A program made the position numbers and the translations under genes. A stretch of DNA of 64,000 nt from contig CAVYUQ010000003.1 of assembly GCA_963771715.1 (NCBI GenBank), positions 496,001 to 560,000 of the forward strand, written 5' to 3'. The DNA is from JACVRW01 sp963771715. Its GTDB lineage: Bacteria; Actinomycetota; Thermoleophilia; Solirubrobacterales; Thermoleophilaceae. The notes under the pieces are model-generated. The model was given only the letters and a program-made list of their open reading frames with translations, was not told the origin of the DNA and did no database searches. Positions 28,446-38,471 of this stretch are shown here, one piece after another; position 1 is the stretch's first letter; each line of letters begins with the position of its first letter.

Positions 28446-29414
28446 ATGAGCATGCGCCCGCTTCTCCCGATGCCGCTCGTCCTGCTGGCCCTGGCGCCCG
28501 CGGCCCAGGCGCAGACGCCCACACCCGAGCCCGAGCCGGCCGCTGGGAAGGCGACGCTGTCCGTGAAGGGCGGGCTCGCCACCAAGAAGACGCGCTACTT
28601 CGCGCCCTCCCAGGAGGTTGTGGTGCGCGGGGTCGTGAAGCCGGGTCTGCGCGGCGAGGTCCTCACGCTGTACGCCATCCGCCGCGGCAAGGCGAGCAAG
28701 CAGGTGCGCCGCTCCGTCCAGCGGCGTGGCCGTTACGAGTTCCGCTTCAAGGTCGGGAATCCCGGGCCGGTGCGGCTCGTGGTGAAGCACAAGGCGAGCG
28801 ATCGGCAGCGGGCCTTCCGGACTCGCAGCGAGACGATCCAGGTCGTCAACTGGCAGGCGGGCCAGGGTGCCCGCGGTGCGAAGGTCACCCTGCTGCAGCG
28901 CGGGTTGCTGAAGCTCGGCTTCGCGACGCCGGTCACCGGCTACTTCGACGGTCTCACCGCGAACGCGGTCAACGCCTTCCGGAAGACGAACGGGATGGGC
29001 CGTGACGGTTATGCGGCCACGTCCGTCTACGCGATGGTCCTGCGCCGCGACGGCGCCTTCAAGCTGCGCTACCCGGACTCGGGCACCCGCGGCAAGCACG
29101 TCGAATTCGACTGGTCACGGCAGGTGCTCGTGCTGGCGGACCGCGGCAGGCCCTACCGCGTGTACCACACCTCGTCGGGAACGCCGGCCACGCCGACGGT
29201 CTTCGGCAGCTACCGCTTCTACCGCAAGCAGCCGGGCACGAACTCGCACGGGATGGTGCACTCGTCGTACTTCATCGGCGGATACGCGATCCACGGCTAC
29301 GCGTCGGTGCCGAACTACCCCGCGAGCCACGGCTGCCTGCGCGTGCCGATCCCGAACGCCCTCTCGATCTACAACTGGATCGACCTGGGCGACCCGATCT
29401 ACACGTACCAGTAG
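28446..29414 (+). CDS. Exported L,D-transpeptidase with peptidoglycan-binding domain
   Basis: The 322-residue protein has a signal peptide (LLPMPLVLLALAPAAQAQ), a beta-rich domain, a PGB1-like domain (VTLLQRGLLKLGF, GYFDGLTANAVNAF) and a C-terminal YkuD domain. The catalytic site is intact: His in YAIHGYA and Cys in SHGCLRVP. It would make 3-3 cross-links or attach proteins to peptidoglycan. A strong terminator follows at 29452. Confidence 0.9.
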   Translation: MSMRPLLPMPLVLLALAPAAQAQTPTPEPEPAAGKATLSVKGGLATKKTRYFAPSQEVVVRGVVKPGLRGEVLTLYAIRRGKASKQVRRSVQRRGRYEFRFKVGNPGPVRLVVKHKASDRQRAFRTRSETIQVVNWQAGQGARGAKVTLLQRGLLKLGFATPVTGYFDGLTANAVNAFRKTNGMGRDGYAATSVYAMVLRRDGAFKLRYPDSGTRGKHVEFDWSRQVLVLADRGRPYRVYHTSSGTPATPTVFGSYRFYRKQPGTNSHGMVHSSYFIGGYAIHGYASVPNYPASHGCLRVPIPNALSIYNWIDLGDPIYTYQ

Positions 29415-29451
29415 CCGGCCCGCGGCGCGCCGGGCTTGGCCGCGAAACGCA

Positions 29452-29479
29452 GAGACCCCGCCCTTTCGAGCGGGGTCTC
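29452..29479. terminator. Hairpin terminator between convergent cell-wall genes
   Basis: GAGACCCCGC (29452-29461) pairs perfectly with GCGGGGTCTC (29470-29479) over an 8-base loop. It lies between the L,D-transpeptidase and the convergent M23 gene and can serve both. Confidence 0.8.
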
Positions 29480-29540
29480 CACGGTTCCCCCTTGGCTCCG
29501 CCGGCCCACCGGGCCGACGGCACTTCGCGCGGAATCCGCG

Positions 29541-31094
29541 CTACTGCGTCGCGGCCGTAGCCGCGAGGTCCCCCTGACCCTGCCCCGAAGCGACGCTCGA
29601 CTCGGCAGCGGTGTCCACTGCGGGCGCGACCGAAGCGGCAGCGTCCGCGGGAGCGGCGACCTGCGCCTCGACGGCGACAGGCTCGGCCGCCACCTCTGCG
29701 GGCGCGGCCGTCTCGACGGCGGCCGGCTCGGCAGCCACCGGCTCCAGCGCGACCGGCTCCACCGCGACCTCGGCGGCGACCGGCTCGGCCACGACCTCAG
29801 CCGGCACAGCCGCCTCCACGGCGACCTGCTCCGTCGCGACGGGCTCGGCCGCGACCTCAGCGGGCACAGCCGCCTCCACGGCGACCTGCTCGGCCGCGGC
29901 CGGCGTGGTCTCCGCCGGCACCGCGGTCGCCGTCACGCTCGACGCGGACGGGGCGAACTCGACGATCTCCGGCGCGGTCGTCGTCGTCGAGCCGGACCCG
30001 GTCTGGGTCACCGTGGCCTGGGTCGTGCTCGTGGAGCTGGTCTTCGTGCCGGTGCTGCTCGCACCGGCCACACTCGCCTGCGCGCCGGGGATCGAGCCGC
30101 CGGACAGGTAGGTACGCGGATCCTGCGCCTGTCCGTTCACCCGCGTCTCGAAATGCAGGTGCGGCCCGGTGCAGCTGCCGGTGCAGCCCACGTAGCCGAT
30201 CACCTGACCCTGCTGGACCTCTGCACCGCTCGTGACCCCGAAGCGCGAGAGGTGCGCGTAACAGGTCGAGAACTGGCTGGTGTGCGTGATGCACACGATG
30301 TTTCCGTAGCCGCTCTGCTGCCCGGCCAGGCTCACCGTGCCGCACGCGGCCGCGCGGACCGGCGTGCCGGTCGGAGCCGCGATGTCGATGCCGTCGTGGT
30401 TGCGTCCGCCACGCGGGCCGAAGTTCGACGTGACCGTGCCGCGCACGGGCGTCGAGATCGTCGAGCCGCATGACCCGCCGGCAGGCGCCTGGGTGGTGGG
30501 CGCGGTCGGCGTCGTAGCGTCCACCTGGCCGCCCGCACCGGCGTTGCCCTGCGCCGCCAGGCGTTGGCCGGCCTGCTCCAGCTTCTGCGCGACCTGCTGC
30601 TTCACCTCCGGCGGGACGTTCGACCCGCCCATGGCGGCACCGTTCGCACCGGCCTTCGCGAACAGCGATGACCACGTGTTCGGACCCACGATGCCGTCCA
30701 CGTCGAGACCGGCGGACAGCTGGTACCTGCGCACCGCCGCGTCGGTCTGTGGGCCGAAGATGCCGTCGGACGGGACGCCGAGCTCGGTTTGGACGTGAGC
30801 GACGAGCTCGCCTTGGCTCCCAAGCCGCAGCGGCAGCCCGCCCTCGCGTATCTCGATCGCGCGGTTCGCCGGCGATTCCGCAGCAACCGCCGCGCTTGTA
30901 TCGCCTGAAACTTGCGCGGCCGCCAGGGGCGCGCCCGGTCCGGCGACGACGGCCGTGGCCAGCGCCGCCGAGATGTGCTTCTTGCGGGTGTTCTCGCGCC
31001 GCGCCTTCGGCAGTAGCTCCCGCCTGCGGCGCGAGCGCTCGAGCGAGCGGGCCCAGACCTCAGCCGCGGCCAGATCCCGGTGGGCGTTCGTCAT
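29541..31094 (-). CDS. Exported M23 peptidase with PGB domain and Ala/Val/Glu/Pro repeat tail
   Basis: The 517-residue protein has a membrane-spanning or signal segment at residues 40-60, a PGB1 domain (LGSQGELVAHVQTELGV, GIVGPNTWSSLF) and an LytM/M23 domain. The zinc residues are visible in NHDGIDIAAPTG and GPHLHFE, with extra cysteine pairs. The last 150 residues are a low-complexity tail of VAVEAAVPAEV-type repeats, possibly spanning the wall. ATG at 31094 has the ribosome site AAGGAAGGGG six bases upstream. A c-di-AMP riboswitch precedes it. Confidence 0.88.
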   Translation of the reverse strand: MTNAHRDLAAAEVWARSLERSRRRRELLPKARRENTRKKHISAALATAVVAGPGAPLAAAQVSGDTSAAVAAESPANRAIEIREGGLPLRLGSQGELVAHVQTELGVPSDGIFGPQTDAAVRRYQLSAGLDVDGIVGPNTWSSLFAKAGANGAAMGGSNVPPEVKQQVAQKLEQAGQRLAAQGNAGAGGQVDATTPTAPTTQAPAGGSCGSTISTPVRGTVTSNFGPRGGRNHDGIDIAAPTGTPVRAAACGTVSLAGQQSGYGNIVCITHTSQFSTCYAHLSRFGVTSGAEVQQGQVIGYVGCTGSCTGPHLHFETRVNGQAQDPRTYLSGGSIPGAQASVAGASSTGTKTSSTSTTQATVTQTGSGSTTTTAPEIVEFAPSASSVTATAVPAETTPAAAEQVAVEAAVPAEVAAEPVATEQVAVEAAVPAEVVAEPVAAEVAVEPVALEPVAAEPAAVETAAPAEVAAEPVAVEAQVAAPADAAASVAPAVDTAAESSVASGQGQGDLAATAATQ

Positions 31095-31111
31095 CCATGT
31101 CCCCTTCCTTT

Positions 31112-31262
31112 CGGGCCTACGGGGTTAGCTGACGGGCTCGCGCTGGAAGATGCGCTATGCGGAACTCGGTCCGCGATTCGCCCCCGGGCGGCACGGCTGC
31201 CGCCCAATTGGTTCCCCCGTTCTGGTCGCCCGGGTGGGACGGCCAGACTCGGCGCTTGACTT
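31112..31262 (-). ncRNA. c-di-AMP riboswitch (ydaO-yuaA class)
   Basis: Read on the minus strand, the leader of the M23 gene contains the blocks conserved in ydaO-class RNAs. GGGGGAACCAATTGGG comes first, then GGGGGCGAATC, and the 3' block CCGTCAGCTAACCCCGTAGG ends just before the ribosome site. In actinobacteria this riboswitch class typically controls cell-wall hydrolases, and binding of c-di-AMP turns expression off. Edges are approximate; the 3' block is at about 31114-31134. Confidence 0.88.
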
Positions 31263-31321
31263 GCGGGGCCGCACCCTAGCGAATGCGTGCGACGGGCTTC
31301 AGCCAGGCCAGCGGGAGGAGC

Positions 31322-31723
31322 TCAGGCGGTGCGCCAGTCGGCGGCGTGCTCGCGCTGCTTGGGCAGCATGTTCGCCAACGTCCCGAGGCCGAGGCCGTAG
31401 AGCAGCAGCGCCAGAACGGCGGGCACCCCGTGCGTGACCCAGCGGTCGTTGGAGTCGACGACGTTCGTGAACGGGCCAAGCAGGATGTCGTTCGAGTCGT
31501 CCACCGCCTCGCGGAACTTGCCGTTCGCGCGCTCGCGCGCTGCCTCCTGGCTCGGCGTGGGCGAGATCGGCGTCGGGTCACCGAGGTCACCGGTGAGCTC
31601 CTTGTCGAGCTTGTTCTGCTGCGTGCGCGACCCACGGTCGAGCTCGTCGGTCGCGAAATAGGCGAATCCGAGCAGGACCAGGCCGGAACACAGGATGGCG
31701 ATGACGCGGACCAGGGAGCCCAT
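31322..31723 (-). CDS. Small membrane protein of unknown function
   Basis: The 133-residue product has two membrane helices (IAILCSGLVLLGFAYFA near the N terminus and VPAVLALLLYGLGLGTLA near the C terminus). Between them is a charged helical segment containing DPTPISPTPSQEAARERANG. The ATG at 31723 places the first helix right after the start; an earlier in-frame start adds 15 residues. It is divergent from pyrE. No family is recognised. Confidence 0.6.
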   Translation of the reverse strand: MGSLVRVIAILCSGLVLLGFAYFATDELDRGSRTQQNKLDKELTGDLGDPTPISPTPSQEAARERANGKFREAVDDSNDILLGPFTNVVDSNDRWVTHGVPAVLALLLYGLGLGTLANMLPKQREHAADWRTA

Positions 31724-31782
31724 CGCGACTACTATCGGCCGCCGGCTGCAGATCCTGACTTTTTGCAACCCGACCTGAACGC

Positions 31783-32340
31783 ATGAATGACACCGCCCGC
31801 GAGCGCCTGATCACCGAGCTGCGCGAGCACGCGCTCGTGATCGGCGAGGTCACCCTCACGAGCGGCCGCAAGGCGCAGTACTACGTGGATGCCAAGCGGG
31901 CGATCCTGCTTCCGGACGGCTTCCGCGCCCTCGGCGAGCTGGTGGCCGCGGAGGCGGAGCGCGTGGGAGCCACGGCCGTCGGCGGGATGACCATGGGCGC
32001 AGATCCGGTGGCATGCGCCGCGCTGGCGGCGGGCGCGCCCGTGAAGGCGTTCTTCGTCCGCAAGGACCGCAAGCAGCACGGCCTCCAGCGCTGGATCGAG
32101 GGCCCGGAGCTCGAGCCGGGCGAGCGCTGCCTGGTGGTGGAGGACGTGGTGACCACCGGGGGCTCCACGGTCAGCGCCATCGAGCGCGTCCGCGAGGAGG
32201 GCTTCGAGGTGGCGGGTGTGGTGAGCGTCCTCGACCGGTTGGCGGGCGGAGCCGAGGCAATCTCGGCCGCCAGCGACGGCGCTCCTTACGCGGCACTCAC
32301 CACGATCGACGACGTGTATCCGGACCGCCCGGACCGCTAG
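31783..32340 (+). CDS. pyrE: Orotate phosphoribosyltransferase
   Basis: The 185-residue enzyme couples orotate to PRPP in UMP synthesis. It has GEVTLTSGRKAQYYVDAK at the N terminus, the flexible loop RKDRKQHGLQRWIEG, and the PRPP loop LVVEDVVTTGGSTV. Length is normal. The stop overlaps the convergent nudC stop. Confidence 0.93.
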   Translation: MNDTARERLITELREHALVIGEVTLTSGRKAQYYVDAKRAILLPDGFRALGELVAAEAERVGATAVGGMTMGADPVACAALAAGAPVKAFFVRKDRKQHGLQRWIEGPELEPGERCLVVEDVVTTGGSTVSAIERVREEGFEVAGVVSVLDRLAGGAEAISAASDGAPYAALTTIDDVYPDRPDR

Positions 32341-33182
32341 GCGCCGGCGAGCCAGGCGTCGATCAGCCGCCGCGCGATCGAGTACGGCGGCGAGAGCGCC
32401 ACTTCGCCTTCACCGCGGGCGGCTCGTTCCACCTCCTCGCGCTCGAACCAGCGCACCTCGGCGAGCTCCTCGTCGCCCGGCGCGGGCTCGCCGCCCACGG
32501 CCAGCGCGCTGAAGCCGAGCATAAGCGAGCTCGGGAAGGGCCAGGGCTGCGAGGCGATGTAGGACACGTCGCCCAGCTCCACGCCCGACTCCTCCGCCAC
32601 CTCTCGGCGCACCGCCTCCTCGAGCGTCTCGCCGGGCTCGACGTAGCCGGCCAGCAGCGAGAAGCGTCCCTCCGGCCAGCGCGACTGGCGCCCGAGCAGC
32701 AGCCGGTCCTGCGAGTCCGTCACGCGGACGATCACCACGGGGTCGGTGCGCGGGAAGTGGTGGGCCTCGCAGGCGGGGCAGTGGCGCTCGTGGCCGGCGT
32801 CGCGCATCTCCGTCGACGCCCCGCAGTTGGCGCAGAAGCGATGGCGGCGGTGCCAGGCGAGCAGCGATCCCGCGTAGCCGGCCAGCGCCGCCTCGTCGGC
32901 CGGCAGCTCCGTGGCGGCCTCTCGCAGACCGGCCGGCCGCCCCCGCTCCGGCTCGGCACCGGTCACGTCGTCTGCGAAGAGCGGCGTGTCGCCGGTGACG
33001 CCAAGGAACACGGCCTCCTCACTGGGAGCCGCAAGCAAGAGTCGCGAGCCGTCGAGCCATATCCCGCGCTCCGACATCAGCACAGCCCGCGCCCGCGGAT
33101 CCGCGCGCCGCGCCGCAAGCCACTCGGGCCGCCGCCGCTCCGCCGAAGCGCGGTCGAGGGCGGCACCGGCGAACGCGATCAC
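32337..33182 (-). CDS. nudC: NAD(H) pyrophosphatase (NudC-type Nudix hydrolase)
   Basis: The 281-residue enzyme has an N-terminal domain and a zinc ribbon (CANC…CPAC). The Nudix box is intact in GYVEPGETLEEAVRREVAEE. The downstream stretch SQPWPFPSSLMLGF carries the NudC signature. It hydrolyses NADH and can remove NAD caps from RNA. GTG at 33182 matches the family start; the frame runs further upstream only because it reads through the tRNA-Arg fragment. Confidence 0.92.
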   Translation of the reverse strand: MIAFAGAALDRASAERRRPEWLAARRADPRARAVLMSERGIWLDGSRLLLAAPSEEAVFLGVTGDTPLFADDVTGAEPERGRPAGLREAATELPADEAALAGYAGSLLAWHRRHRFCANCGASTEMRDAGHERHCPACEAHHFPRTDPVVIVRVTDSQDRLLLGRQSRWPEGRFSLLAGYVEPGETLEEAVRREVAEESGVELGDVSYIASQPWPFPSSLMLGFSALAVGGEPAPGDEELAEVRWFEREEVERAARGEGEVALSPPYSIARRLIDAWLAGA

Positions 33183-33212
33183 GCGTCCACCGTAATGCGC
33201 GTCGCCGCCAAA

Positions 33213-33255
33213 CGCCCCGAGCAGGATTCGAACCTGCGGCCTACTCCTTAGGAGG
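33213..33255 (-). repeat. att-like copy of the tRNA-Arg 3' part (43 bp)
   Basis: The segment is identical over 43 bp to 39215-39257. It contains the anticodon loop, variable loop, T arm and 3' acceptor strand of tRNA-Arg(CCT), but not the 5' half. It therefore cannot be a functional tRNA and reads as the distal attachment site of an insertion. Confidence 0.8.
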
Positions 33256-34685
33256 CCAGCGAGGAGGCGGGATGGAAGGGTAAGCGAGGGTACGGGCGGC
33301 CAAGAGATCGCTGCAGACGCGGCCAACCCAAAGGGACCAGCGTGGCTGCGCTGCGCCGCGGTTGGCCGGGCGCGTGTACCCGTTTCGTACCCTGGCGAGG
33401 GCCTGACGCTTCTCCCTTGCGCGAGGCGACCGGAGGGGCACCGGGGGCATCCCCTTTCGCCGGCCGCCGTCGAAGGCGCTAGATGGATCGGTCGGATCGT
33501 CGGAGCCTGTCTATGCCAGGGGGCGCGAGAGCATCATCGGCGCCCAGGATTCCGATCACGAGTGCGACGGACCGCGATTCGGCCCCGATCGCGCGGACGT
33601 TTCCCTGCTGTCGCTGCGAGCCCGCTCGTACCCGCAAGGAGCACCGTCGATGAGCAAGATCGCGTCCGCTTGCCCGGGAGTCCAAAGTCGGAGATTCGCC
33701 GAGCGAATGCCATAGCACCTGCGAGCGCATGGCCCTCCCGGAGAGGCACCGTGCCGGGACGTGTGGCCCATGAAGCGCGCAGCCTCGACCAGGCCCCGCA
33801 CGGTGTCCTCCAGTACCCATCTCCCCCGAGGATTGCATGCGTCTCGCCCCGCGCAGCGAGCACGCTTTGCAAAAGAGGCCCAAACGACGAAGGATCTGCC
33901 GTGGGGCTCTCCGCTTCTGGCACAGGACTTTGCAAAACTGTGACCATCAGTGCCAAGGGGGCGGAAGCAGCGACGGATAAACATCGCGCGCGATTGTCAG
34001 CAGCGACTCTAAGAAGCCGCGGGTCAGCTGCCGTCACTTCAAACAAGTCATTGCCGCAGTTTCGTCGCAGCGCATTTCCGAGGGAAGTTCCGTCAGCCGC
34101 CCGGAACCGGCCGAACTCGGGTCGGAACCTGGGACAGCTCCGCGGCGTCCGTCAGCCGCTGAGGCAGTGATTGACGACAAAGGTCGACTGTGGCAAAAAG
34201 CGAGGTGTGCGCTTGGTGGCCTGGGTCATCCCGGGCCTGCCAGAGTTCCGTGGAATCTGCACCACTGATGTAGGCGAGCAGGTCGTAGCCGAAGAACTGA
34301 GGGAGATCGACTTGGACTGGTTGGCGCACTGACCGAGCTTGCTATCAGGTCTCGGTCTAAACATTAACGAATCCAAGGCGGTGGCCGTTTCCGTGCGGAC
34401 GCTGCGGCCGCCAGCCGGGCCTATTGCTCTCCGTGGTTGGGCCCGCGGCGCGGTAGGTCGGCGGGTCGGTCCACAGACTGCTCCTTTCTCATGAATGCGC
34501 GAGCGGCGGCGCTACCGCTCCCATGGGCGAGCGGCACTCTGCCTTGTGGTGGAGGACGCTTCTGCACCTCGTCCTATGCGAGCCTCAGCTGGATGGCATT
34601 CGCGGCACTCGGATGCCTCGAAAGGCAGCAGTGACGGACGGGGCGCGGATACGGCTCATCTTGTTTGAGGCGGGGGGGATCGGCT
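33256..34685. other. Stretch without a supportable gene inside the element
   Basis: This 1.4-kb segment holds only short open frames with no domain I recognise. The longest runs on the minus strand at 33534-34046 and changes meaning in each frame. A short minus-strand frame at 34093-34329 contains FFGYDLLAYISGADSTELW, loosely like the first helices of MbcA/ParS-type antitoxins, but the rest does not match. The composition is visibly less GC-rich than the surroundings. Decayed foreign genes are a reasonable guess. Confidence 0.4.
33372..33391 (+). repeat. 20-bp direct repeat, copy 1
   Basis: GCGTGTACCCGTTTCGTACC occurs here and again at 39141-39160 in the same orientation. Each copy is just inside one end of the putative element, 116 bp from the 43-bp repeat at this end. 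It contains GTACC twice, 11 bp apart, as recombinase arm sites often do. The function is inferred. Confidence 0.55.
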
Positions 34686-37600
34686 TCAGGTGACTACTGC
34701 ACGAGGGCTCATGGCAAGGGTGATCGCATGCTCGAAGCTCATCTGGGCGCCCCTCGCCTGGGCGTCGTTCCAGCGTCGCTCGCCGTAATCGGCGCGAGCC
34801 GGCTCGAAGAAGTGCTCGTTGAGGTGTGCTTCCACATCGTCGTCGGCGATCTGGCCCGCGGCTCTCGCTGCAGCAAGGAGAAGTGCGGCGCGCTCCAGGT
34901 CGCCGCGGGCGGCGGCGATCGCTGCCAGGCCGGCCAGCCCCTCGCCGGCGGGCTCCGGCCAGACGTGCTCCCGGCACAGTCGAACTTGTTCCACGAACTC
35001 GGTCTGCGCTCGGTCGAGCTGGCCGATGAAGAGCGCGGCCAGACCAACGTTGCCGCACACGTTGACCAACAGGACCGGATCCGCAAGCTCGCGGGCTAGC
35101 GGGATCGCACGCTCGAGCAGCCGCTGCGCCCGCGTGGGGGTCCCTGCCTTGATCGCGTTGTATGCCGCGCTGGAGTACAGGTTTATCAACAGGCGCGAAC
35201 TGCCAATTGCGCTGGCCGCAGCGGAGGCTCGATCGATCTCCTCACCTGCCTGCTCGACTGGCAGCGCTAGTGCCAGGTCCCACAGCGCGAAAGCGACGAG
35301 CCTCTCGTCGCCGGCCTCGCGCGCGTGGACAAGGGCTTCCTCGGCGAGCGCGCTCCGACGCCGTTGGGGAAGGCTCTCGGCTAGCTCGAGGTCGGCGAGG
35401 ACTAAGAGGTTGGCTGCGATCATGCCGGGGTCCTCCGCCTCCTTCGACAGGGCGAGGGCGTCGGCAGCGCAAACCTTTGCCTCTTCGCGAGAGCCACGCC
35501 AGTCGTAGGCAGCCCCATGGGAGGTGAGCAGCCGGGCCAGTCCCCCGCGGGCCCGGGCGCGATCGCGAACGGGGGCAGCGTCGCCCGCTGCGTCCAGGGC
35601 CGCCTCAAGCCACCGCAGTCCCTCGACATAGTTGCCGCGGACCCGCCAGAACATCACCAATACGCCGGCGAGGCGGAGCGCGAGCGCCGGCTCGTGCCTG
35701 AGGCTCCAGTCGAGTGCCGCGCGGAGATTCTCGATCTCGCCGTCGAGCCGAGACAACCACTCCTTCTCGTCCTGAGTGAACAGCTGGGACTCCGCGCGCT
35801 CGGCAAAGGCGAGATAGCGGCGGCAATGGCGCCGACCGATGTCCGCGTCACCCTCACTCGATACAAGTCGCTCGTGGGCGTACTCGCGCACCGTCTCGAG
35901 CATCAAGAGACGGGTGTCTCCGATGGAGCCGCGCCGGCGGAAGAGCAATTGCTTGTCGACCAGCCCCTCGAGTGTGCTGAGGTCCGCGCCGGTGATGTCT
36001 TGGGCAGCCTCGATAGTTGCTCCACCGGCGAAGACGGCGAAGCGGGCAAGGGTCTCGGCCTCGCGGGCGTCTAGTAGGCGGTGGCTCCACTCGATCGTTG
36101 CGCGGAGCGTTTGTTGGCGCGCCGGAGCGTCGCGGGGGCCTGCGCCGAGCGCGTCCAGCGCGTGGGTGAGCTGGGCGTTCAGCTCCTTCACGCTGAGCAG
36201 CACGGTGCGGGCCGCGGCGAGCTCTATGGCGAGCGGCAGCCCGTCGAGCCGGCGGCACATCTCGGCTATGGCGCCAGCGTTGGCGTCCGTCAGTTCGAAG
36301 TCTCGGTCGTGTCGGCGGGCGCGCTCGACGAACAGTGCGCCGGCCGCGGCTTCCGCGACGGCGCCGGGATCGGCCTCTGCTGGGAGTTCGAGTGGCGCGA
36401 CGGCGTAGCGCTGCTCGGCTTGCAGTCGCAGGGCCTCGCGGCTGGTCGCGATCACGGCCAGCGCCGGAGCGGTGGCCAACAGGTCGCTGATCAGCGGGGC
36501 TGCCGGCAGGAGGTGCTCGAAGTTGTCGAGCACCAGCAGCCCGTGCTTCGGGGCGAGGAAACGCTCGACCGCACGCTCGAGGGTCTCTCCCTCGAGTGGC
36601 GTGGCGCCCACGGTTTGTGCGATCGCGCTCGCAACGTGCTCGGCGCTCGCGGTCGCGGCGAGCGAAACGAACCAGGCGCCGTCCCGATACTCGCCCTCAA
36701 GCCAGCCGCGCCACCTCGAGCGCCAGGCGCGTCTTGCCCACCCCGCCTGGCCCGGTGAGCGTGACCAGGCGGGTCTCGTCGCGGCGCAGAAGCATCGCGA
36801 TGGCGGAGCGGTCCGCCTCGCGGCCGATGGTGCGTGTGAGCGGGGCGGGCACGCGAGCGGCCGGCGCGCGGGGTGCCCGCCCACCGCATCGGGCGAGCAG
36901 TGAGCGCCTGCGTGGCGCGTCGAGCGCCGACTCGCCAGCCAGACCGGGCCGGGGAGCTCGTGCGCAGCTCGAACACGTTCTCCGGGCGCGATAGGCCGCG
37001 CAGCTCCTGGCGGCCGAGCTCGACCAGCTCAGTGTCCGGGGGCAGGCGGTCGTGGACGATCTCCGCGGTCGCCTGAGACATCACGGTGACGCCGCCGCGC
37101 GCCACGCTTCTCAGCCTGGCGGCGCGGTTCAGCGCGGGGCCGAAGTAGTCGCCCTCGCGCTCATGCGCCTCGCCGGTGTGCAGCGCCACCCGCACGCGCA
37201 GGTCGAGCCCGCCGGGCCATTCGGCGCCGTGGAGCGTCCGCTGGAGCTCCACCGCGGAGGCCACGGCGTCGGAGGCGCGCCGGAATACCGTCAGCGTCGC
37301 GTCGCCCTCGCCCTTTGCCTTCAGCAGCCGCCCGCCGTGTTCGTTCACGGCTTGCGCGATCAGGTCGTCGTGCAGCTCGAGCGCAGCCGCCATCGCGTCG
37401 GCATCCGCCTCCCACAGGCCCGACGAGCCCTCGATGTCGGTCAGCAGGAAGGTGACCACCCCCGTTGGCAGATCGCCGGGGTCGCGTCCGCCCTCTCCGA
37501 CCCCCGGGTGGAGCAGCCGCCGGCGCCGCGAGCGCCGGGTCCTGCGCCAGTATCGGCTCGCTCCAGTTCCCGCAGACGCTCGCCGGGCTCGATCCCCAGC

Positions 37601-38282
37601 TCTTCGACCAGGGTCCGTGCGCGCGTCCTGGTAGGCCTGGAGCGCATCGGCCTGGCGCTCGCAGCGGTACAGGGCCAGCATCAACTGGGCACGCAGGCGC
37701 TCGCGATAGGGATGCTCGCCGATCAGCGCCTCGAGCCGCCCGACCAGCTCGCTGTGGCGCCCGAGCGCCAGCTTGGCCTCGCCCAGGTCCTCCAGCGCGG
37801 CCACCCGCAGATCCTCCAAGCGGGCCGCCTCGCGCTGGGACGAACGGCTCTTTGGCGAGGCCCGCAAGCGGCGCGCCGCGCCACAGCGAGAGCGCCGCCT
37901 CGAACGCCGCGGCGGCGCGCTGCGGGTGGCCTGCCGCGAGCTCGCGCCTGCCCTCGGCGACGAGGCGCTCGAAGTGGTGCGCGTCGAGCCGCTCGGGATC
38001 GAGCGTCAGCTGGTAGCCGTGCTCGCGGGTGACGATCGCGCCGCCGCGCCGTTGCCGGCGCCGCAGCGCCTTTCGCAGGCGAGAGACGTGTGCCTGCACC
38101 GTCCTGGCCGCGGTCGCAGGCGGATACTCGCCCCACAGCTCGTCGATCAGCCGCTCGATCGAGAGCGTCTCGTTGGCGTGCACAAGCAGCAGCGCCAGCA
38201 GCGCCCGTCGCTTGCTCCCCGCCAGCGCCACGTCGCGACCCTCATCGAGGGCCTCCAACGGACCGAGGATGCGGAAGTCCAT
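34686..38282 (-). pseudogene. SARP-type regulator with cyclase, NB-ARC and TPR domains, six frameshifts
   Basis: Read through frame changes, this is one protein of about 1200 residues. It has an OmpR-like SARP DNA-binding domain (MDFRILGPLEAL, LIDELWGEYPPATAARTVQAHVS), a BTAD helical domain, a class III cyclase domain (VVTFLLTDIEGSSGLWE, KAKGEGDATLTVF) and an NB-ARC ATPase (TLTGPGGVGKTRLALEVA, GLLVLDNFEHLL, VIATSREAL). A TPR-like C-terminal half follows. Net +1 shifts lie near 37841, 37619, 37554, 37520, 36961 and 36700; the last creates TGA. Sequence between shifts is fully conserved, which argues for sequence insertions or very recent inactivation. Ligand and targets are unknown. Confidence 0.75.
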
Positions 38283-38471
38283 CAAAGCGAGCGACCGGGG
38301 CCGGTTGAAGCCAACGTACCGGACACCCGCGCGGGCGCCAAGCCAAGTCGCAGCCCTGTCACAGCGCGCGTCGCCGCGCCGCAACAGAGGCCCGGCACGA
38401 TCACCCCCACGCCGAACCCCCCACCCAACAGGCGAGCCGCCGAGGCGGCCGCCCAACAACAGGAGGCAGCG

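Noticed and set aside
33213..33255. Second tRNA-Arg gene
   Set aside because: Only the 3' 43 bases match. The 5' half, D arm and 5' acceptor strand are missing upstream.
33534..34046. Minus-strand frame of 170 codons in the element
   Set aside because: No recognisable domain, no ribosome site, and equally long frames exist in the other two registers; treated as non-coding or decayed.
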